Assembly (NCBI RefSeq): GCF_002835665.1
Contig: NZ_PIZV01000060.1
Span: 1 to 64,000, forward strand
Direction: 5' to 3'
DNA from: Chryseobacterium sp. PMSZPI
GTDB taxonomy: Bacteria; Bacteroidota; Bacteroidia; Flavobacteriales; Weeksellaceae
Length of the DNA stretch: 64,000 bases
Position numbers and translations under genes: made by a program. The notes under the pieces are model-generated. The model did not search any database and was not told the origin of the DNA. It saw nothing but the letters and a program-made list of their open reading frames with translations. Shown piece after piece: positions 59,347 through 64,000 of the stretch (positions are counted from its first letter, which is position 1; every line of letters begins with the position of its first letter).

Positions 59347-60426
59347 TTACACTTCAAAAATAATACTTTCTTCATTGATTTTTTTTACAACACTTTCCGT
59401 ACGCTCTCGATGCGTATCTGTAATGAAAATCTGTCCAAAACTTTCTCTGTTGACCAGTTCGATCAGCTGAGAAACACGGATGTCATCAAGTTTATCGAAT
59501 ATATCATCCAGCAAAAGAATAGGTGTTTTTTTCGTTAATTCTTTAACAAGGCTCATTTGGGCAAGTTTAAGTGAAATAAGGAAAGATTTCTGTTGCCCTT
59601 GAGATCCCACTTTTTTAATTAAAACATGATCCATTTCAAAAAGAAGGTCATCCTTATGAATTCCTTTTGAAGTATACGTAAGCATACGGTCTCTTTCAAG
59701 ACTGTCTTTTAAAAGTTCTTCAAAAGAATTCTCCAATAAATGAGACTCATAGATGACTGAAACCGTTTCTTTTCCCCCTGAAATAATTTGATAGAAATTC
59801 TGAACAATAGGATTTAATTGCTCTACAAATTCTTTTCTTTTCTTAAAAATCTTGGTCCCGAATCTGATAATAGGATCATCATAAATTTCCAGTGAATCCT
59901 TATCCCAGGTTCTGTTTTTAGCAAAATATTTCAGCAAGGCATTTCTCTGCTGAATTGTCTTTTGATATTGTATCAGGTCAAAAAGATATTCGGAATCGGT
60001 TTGAGAAATCATCGCATCCAAAAACTTTCGTCTGCTTTCTCCCGAGTCGGAAATCAAATTGGAATCATATGGTGAAATCATTACACTAGGCAAATAGCCA
60101 ATATGATCAGCAAGTCTGTCGTAGCTTTTATCGTTTTTTTTAATGACCTTTTTAGCTTCCTTAGGTTGAGAAATTCTGATGATGTCTTCACTTTCTTCGT
60201 TCTGAATTTCTGCATCAATTGTGAAAAAATCTTCCTCTCTTTTGATGTTGTTAAGGTCTGTATTTCCCAAAAAACTTTTTCCTACCGACAGATAATGAAG
60301 AGCGTCCAGAATATTGGTTTTTCCAACACCGTTATTGCCTACAAAACAGTTGATCTGTGGGGAAAATTCAAATTTTTTCTCTGAATGGTTTTTGAAATTG
60401 TAAAGGGAAAGCTTCTTGATAATCAT
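59347..60426 (-). CDS. recF: DNA replication/repair protein RecF
   Basis: 359 residues, the usual length. MIIKKLSLYNFKNHSEKKFEF and Walker A GNNGVGKTN (about residues 29-37), a helical arm, the signature motif KGIHKDDLLF with SQGQQKSFLISLKLAQ (about residues 265-300), Walker B ILLLDDIFDKLD and the D-loop, then FGQIFITDTHRE. An ABC-type ATPase that loads RecA at gapped DNA with RecO and RecR. It starts 3 bp after the UbiA-like gene's stop and is probably co-transcribed with it. Confidence 0.96.
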   Translation of the reverse strand: MIIKKLSLYNFKNHSEKKFEFSPQINCFVGNNGVGKTNILDALHYLSVGKSFLGNTDLNNIKREEDFFTIDAEIQNEESEDIIRISQPKEAKKVIKKNDKSYDRLADHIGYLPSVMISPYDSNLISDSGESRRKFLDAMISQTDSEYLFDLIQYQKTIQQRNALLKYFAKNRTWDKDSLEIYDDPIIRFGTKIFKKRKEFVEQLNPIVQNFYQIISGGKETVSVIYESHLLENSFEELLKDSLERDRMLTYTSKGIHKDDLLFEMDHVLIKKVGSQGQQKSFLISLKLAQMSLVKELTKKTPILLLDDIFDKLDDIRVSQLIELVNRESFGQIFITDTHRERTESVVKKINEESIIFEV

Positions 60427-60429
60427 TCG

Positions 60430-61185
60430 TCAAAAATACTCCATTATTAGTAAAAATAAAAAAGGAAGTGCTGAACAAGTTTCCACTCCAAAAGAGAAAT
60501 AGCTGTCATCTCTTTTATTTTCAGCGAAATAAATGAAAATATAAGTGATAATGCTGGATAAAAAAAATGAACCTGCATAAAGAGGTTTAAGGTGAAAAAT
60601 CCCAATAAGGCTGCTCATAAGAACCAAAGCATAAGCAATGTATTTGGTATTCTGGACTCCGATTAACATAGGGAAAGTTTTTACCATATCACTGTTCATA
60701 TCCCGGATATCAAAAGGAAGCACCAAGGCGGTGATAAAGAAAAAACTGATCAGGAAAATCGGAAGATTAAATTCCGGAAGGGTCAGCCAGCAATTGACAA
60801 GTGCCCAAACTAATCCTACGTAAAATACCTTTAAAAGAGGAATTTTACGAATATAAACATCCAAAAAGAAACTGTTGTACAATAATCCTAACACCACAAT
60901 GATAAACCATTTTAAAAGTCTTATTTCATTGTGATTGTGAATGATTAAAAGCGCACATATAACTCCTGCAACAGCATTTAGAATCAATATTTTAAAAAAA
61001 TGTCTGGTATATTGGTACTTAGTATAAAGATAACCGCTGAAATAGGTGATAAAAATAAAAAGAACAGTAGGGAAACGGAATGTGTTTTGCTCCTTCATAA
61101 AAAATACTGCAAAAAGAGTCCCCATTAAGGATACATAAATCTGACTGTCTATAACGGATTTTTTCAGTATTTTTAAGATGTTCAT
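60430..61185 (-). CDS. UbiA-like prenyltransferase family membrane protein
   Basis: 251 residues, about eight helices. YNSFFLDVYIRKIPLLKVFY and VGLVWALVNCWL resemble the middle of UbiA-type prenyltransferases, and VLPFDIRDMNSDM stands at the second aspartate-rich motif (DxRDxxxD). The first NDxxDxxxD-type motif that binds prenyl diphosphate is not seen in the N-terminal loop, so it may be a divergent or non-catalytic member. Inner membrane. Its stop lies 3 bp before recF. The divergent macroglobulin gene starts only 18 bp away. Confidence 0.7.
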   Translation of the reverse strand: MNILKILKKSVIDSQIYVSLMGTLFAVFFMKEQNTFRFPTVLFIFITYFSGYLYTKYQYTRHFFKILILNAVAGVICALLIIHNHNEIRLLKWFIIVVLGLLYNSFFLDVYIRKIPLLKVFYVGLVWALVNCWLTLPEFNLPIFLISFFFITALVLPFDIRDMNSDMVKTFPMLIGVQNTKYIAYALVLMSSLIGIFHLKPLYAGSFFLSSIITYIFIYFAENKRDDSYFSFGVETCSALPFLFLLIMEYF

Positions 61186-61203
61186 TTATCAAAATTAATA
61201 TAT

Positions 61204-64000
61204 ATGAAAAGATTTTCCAAGATATTTATGCTTTTGCTTGTAATGCTAAGCTTTTCAAAGGCTTTTGCGCAGAAATACTATGATGACCAGTGGAAGAAAA
61301 TCGCTGAAAATAGTAAGAAAGGAGCGTATAAATCTAATCTTCCCATTATTTTAGACATAGAAAACCAAGCAATGAAAGAAAACAATGCCCTCCAGCTGAT
61401 CCGTTCCCTAAAGGCGGAATTCAGTATTGTAAATCAGACTATAGACGATGACCAGAATGATGCCGCTTCAAAATTCTTTAGTAAACTTCAGGGAACAGAA
61501 GCTAAATTGAAGGGGAATGAAAAACTGGTATACAAAGTTTTGTTAAGCGGATTTTTCCTGGATTATTATAACCAAAATTCGTGGAAAATTAATGGAAGAA
61601 CCAATATCAACTCACAGGATTTGTCACAAATCGAAACCTGGAGCAAACTTGATTTTAAAAACTATTTAACTCAAAGTTATAAAGAGCTGGATCAACAAAA
61701 ACCGGAAATGAAAAAAGTTTCCCTGGAAAAATATAAAGTTATATTTTCCGGAACTAAGGATATTGCCTATTTCCCAACTTTATTTGATTGGTACGCTCTT
61801 AAAAAAGTTGCTTTTTTATCGGATAACGGACTTTTTACAAAGAATGAACTTACAGAAAATCGTACTACAATCAATGTCATTTTTGATGAACTGATTGCTC
61901 AGAATAACGGAAATCCAAAGCTGTATTTCATGAAAGAGAAATTGGATGAAAACTGTAATTTTAAACAATGCAAAGATAAACTGGAACAGCTTCAGAACCT
62001 TGCGAAATCCAGTGTAGAAGGCGACTATAAGGTGATCATCATGGAAAGTATCATGAGTGAACTTATCGCCAAAAAGAAAATAAAAGAGGCTCTCGCTATT
62101 GCCGCGCAAGCAAAAAGCCAATATCCGAAATCTTCTTTTATTGATAATATTAAAAATAAAGAAAATCAAATCACCAATCCACTACTGAATATTAAATATG
62201 AACAACAGACTCAAAGTAATTTACCTATTCACTTTGTTGCAGAATATAAAAATCTTCCGGAATTTTCTCTAAATATCTATGAAGTAAAAGATGATCTTAC
62301 ATCCTTCCTGCAGTATGTCCAGAATTCATATGCTGATACTTTCAGTAAGGTGAAAAAGAATTTGGTAAGAAAAGAAACATATCAGCTTTCTGATGCCAAA
62401 GATTATGAAGTTCATAAGACATCCCTGGAGATTAAACCACTTCCTTCAGGAATTTATGTTGTAGAATATGCTGTAGCCGGCACGGAGCCGGACAAAGATT
62501 CCAGACAGAATTTTTACTTTTTGGTTTCAGGAAACAGAATTATTTATCAGACAAAAACCGATAATAATCCGTTTTCCAATGAGTTAAAATTAGTCAATAG
62601 CGAAAACGGTAAAACAATGGCTAACGAAACTCTTACATTTTATGAATTTGTTTCCAATAATACGCTGAATAAGATTGAAGGCAAAACAGATGCAAAAGGA
62701 ATCTTTAAGTTTCCTTCTACTGCGAGTAACGAATACTACAGAACTTTTCTTATTCAGCAGCCGAAGAACAACGATTTCCAAATTATGCAGGTATATGGAA
62801 GCAGAGGAGATGTGGAAGATTATAATCCTAATAAAGAAAGCCGTACAAACGCTCAGATTTTTACAGACAGAGCCATCTATCGTCCGGGGCAAACCGTATA
62901 TTTCAAGGTTATTAATACCAAAATAAATAAAGAAATAGAATCTGTGCTTTCAGGAGTAAAGCAAAAAATAACTTTATTGGATGCCAATAGTCAGGAAGTG
63001 ACTTCTCAAAACTTTACCACCAATGAATTTGGTTCTTATCACGGCAGTTTTATTCTTCCCAAAGGAAATCTTAACGGGGTATTTTATCTGAGAACAGACG
63101 GAGAGCCTCAAGGTTATAAAGATATCAGAGTAGAAGAATATAAGAGACCAAAGTTTGAAGTAACTTTCGATCCCGTAAAAGACGAATACAAATACGGGCA
63201 AACTATAGAATTGAAAGGAAAAGCAATGATGTTTTCCGGTGTTGCACTGAGTAATTCTACCGTTAATTACGAAATTAAAAAACACAATATCCGATGGAGG
63301 TATTTCTGGTGGTACCCACAAGGTGATGATAATGAGAATTCAATCCTGGGAGAAACCAAAACTAATGAAAAAGGAGAATTTGTTATCCGTCTGGACCTTA
63401 AAAAAGATGAAAAGTTAGAAGGAATTCAAATTGATAATTATGAAATCAATGCTTCGGTTACAGATATCAATGGGGAAACACAGTCTGCCAATACACAACT
63501 GAAAGTGGCCTCCGTTTCTCATTATATAAAAGCGGATGATATTAAAAATACTTTTAGTGATGAAAATGTAAAATTAAAAGTAGAAACAAAGAATTATAAC
63601 GAACAAGCCGTTAAAAAATCCTATCAGGTTAAGTTGTCAAAACTTGCGGCTCCTGACAGAATTTTCAGAGATAATTTTAAAACAGCAATTCAAAACCTTC
63701 CAAAATACTCCAAAGAAGAATTTGTGAGCAAATTCCCACATGATTTATTTGATAAAAATGATGATATCAAGAACTGGAAAACCTCTTCTGTCATTCTGAA
63801 TGGAGTAACAAGAAGCGAAGAATCTCTTGATCTGGGAAAACTGGACGCAGGAGAGTATCAGTTGGAACTATTTAATATAGAAGGAAAAGATACGATAAAA
63901 TCTTCTCAAAACTTTAGTGTTTGGGATAAAGCTTCTTTGAAATCTACTCAAAAAACATTCCTGACGGTTATTGCTCCAAAAGATGAAGTGACAAGAGGAG
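61204..64000 (+). CDS. Alpha-2-macroglobulin family protein (3' part outside window)
   Basis: Open for 932 codons to the right edge, so the C-terminus is missing. Signal peptide (residues 1-22, ending SKAFAQ). A helical N-terminal part of ~270 residues (SLKAEFSIVNQTIDDDQND, LEQLQNLAKSSVEGDY), then macroglobulin domains: FTDRAIYRPGQTVYFKV is the MG2 hallmark (about residues 556-572), followed by the ITLLDANSQEVTSQ strand, FYLRTDGEPQGYKDIRVEEY and YKRPKFEVTFDPVKDEYKYG, as in bacterial A2M proteins that trap proteases. Whether the thioester CxEQ motif is present cannot be seen. Periplasmic or envelope. Confidence 0.9.
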   Translation, partial: MKRFSKIFMLLLVMLSFSKAFAQKYYDDQWKKIAENSKKGAYKSNLPIILDIENQAMKENNALQLIRSLKAEFSIVNQTIDDDQNDAASKFFSKLQGTEAKLKGNEKLVYKVLLSGFFLDYYNQNSWKINGRTNINSQDLSQIETWSKLDFKNYLTQSYKELDQQKPEMKKVSLEKYKVIFSGTKDIAYFPTLFDWYALKKVAFLSDNGLFTKNELTENRTTINVIFDELIAQNNGNPKLYFMKEKLDENCNFKQCKDKLEQLQNLAKSSVEGDYKVIIMESIMSELIAKKKIKEALAIAAQAKSQYPKSSFIDNIKNKENQITNPLLNIKYEQQTQSNLPIHFVAEYKNLPEFSLNIYEVKDDLTSFLQYVQNSYADTFSKVKKNLVRKETYQLSDAKDYEVHKTSLEIKPLPSGIYVVEYAVAGTEPDKDSRQNFYFLVSGNRIIYQTKTDNNPFSNELKLVNSENGKTMANETLTFYEFVSNNTLNKIEGKTDAKGIFKFPSTASNEYYRTFLIQQPKNNDFQIMQVYGSRGDVEDYNPNKESRTNAQIFTDRAIYRPGQTVYFKVINTKINKEIESVLSGVKQKITLLDANSQEVTSQNFTTNEFGSYHGSFILPKGNLNGVFYLRTDGEPQGYKDIRVEEYKRPKFEVTFDPVKDEYKYGQTIELKGKAMMFSGVALSNSTVNYEIKKHNIRWRYFWWYPQGDDNENSILGETKTNEKGEFVIRLDLKKDEKLEGIQIDNYEINASVTDINGETQSANTQLKVASVSHYIKADDIKNTFSDENVKLKVETKNYNEQAVKKSYQVKLSKLAAPDRIFRDNFKTAIQNLPKYSKEEFVSKFPHDLFDKNDDIKNWKTSSVILNGVTRSEESLDLGKLDAGEYQLELFNIEGKDTIKSSQNFSVWDKASLKSTQKTFLTVIAPKDEVTRG

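Noticed and set aside
1..64000. CRISPR array, prophage, integrase or rRNA operon
   Set aside because: No regular spacer-repeat array, phage structural genes, transposase/integrase genes or rRNA-like sequence were found on either strand by reading.

Overview
The window looks like chromosomal DNA of a low-GC flavobacterium of the Chryseobacterium type (Bacteroidota, Weeksellaceae). The indicators are AT-rich coding, TAnnTTTG-type -7 promoter elements, type IX secretion (T9SS) C-terminal sorting domains, and many short families typical of this group (DUF2911, DUF4287, C1q-like surface proteins, MG2/TonB-plug proteins). The genus is an inference from family content and style, not a database match.

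Layout. 1-4304 (minus) is an operon of a T9SS surface protein and a large SpvB/RHS-type protein cut by the left edge. 4856-9683 holds an NAD(P)-binding epimerase-like protein, two AraC regulators and a siderophore-interacting flavoprotein behind a Fur-like palindrome. 9924-22115 is a mixed region of small, lipoprotein, membrane and acetyltransferase/VOC genes, an MG2/TonB-plug protein, an XRE-pentapeptide regulator, DUF4287 and PhzF. 22601-25283 is an operon of three C1q-like secreted paralogs behind a good promoter. 25682-31686 holds an alpha/beta hydrolase, an S41 peptidase, an OmpA lipoprotein and a LamG-like T9SS protein. 31962-40278 is a stress or detoxification cluster: haloperoxidase-like hydrolase, Crp/Fnr regulator, RidA, secreted isochorismatase-like hydrolase, amidohydrolase, DoxX, porin and an M17 N-domain protein. 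40556-50066 has surface proteins, a CREST-type membrane hydrolase, and a PIG-L deacetylase / 34-aa membrane peptide / sodium symporter / DUF2911 operon. 50174-61185 has a chimeric serine hydrolase, tRNA-Arg(ACG), a BtuF-like lipoprotein, MtgA, a SpecificRecomb-family membrane protein, a DsbA-like protein, an MBL-SnoaL operon with a second Crp/Fnr regulator, DUF721, RecF and a UbiA-like protein. 61204 to the right edge is a truncated alpha-2-macroglobulin.

The main new observation is a shared promoter architecture. Six sites near the two Crp/Fnr genes have a 5-4-5 Crp/Fnr-like operator (TTAAA-N4-TTAAA or TTGAA-N4-TTCAA). In every case the operator centre lies exactly 29 nt upstream of a TAnnTTTG-like -7 element. 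These sites precede the haloperoxidase, RidA, a roughly 200-nt terminator-ended unit without an ORF, the isochorismatase operon, and (twice) the MBL-SnoaL operon. I infer two small Crp/Fnr regulons with class II activation, one of which may include a small RNA.

The window is also rich in dispersed intergenic repeats: a family of about 235 bp in four copies, one of about 320 bp in two copies (one between 30-bp perfect direct repeats), an IS-end-like 178-bp element and several palindromes. Some have affected genes: one supplies the C-terminus and stop codon of the CREST protein. Two recombination scars are visible, an OmpA 3' fragment and a beta-lactamase-type gene carrying the haloperoxidase 3' end.
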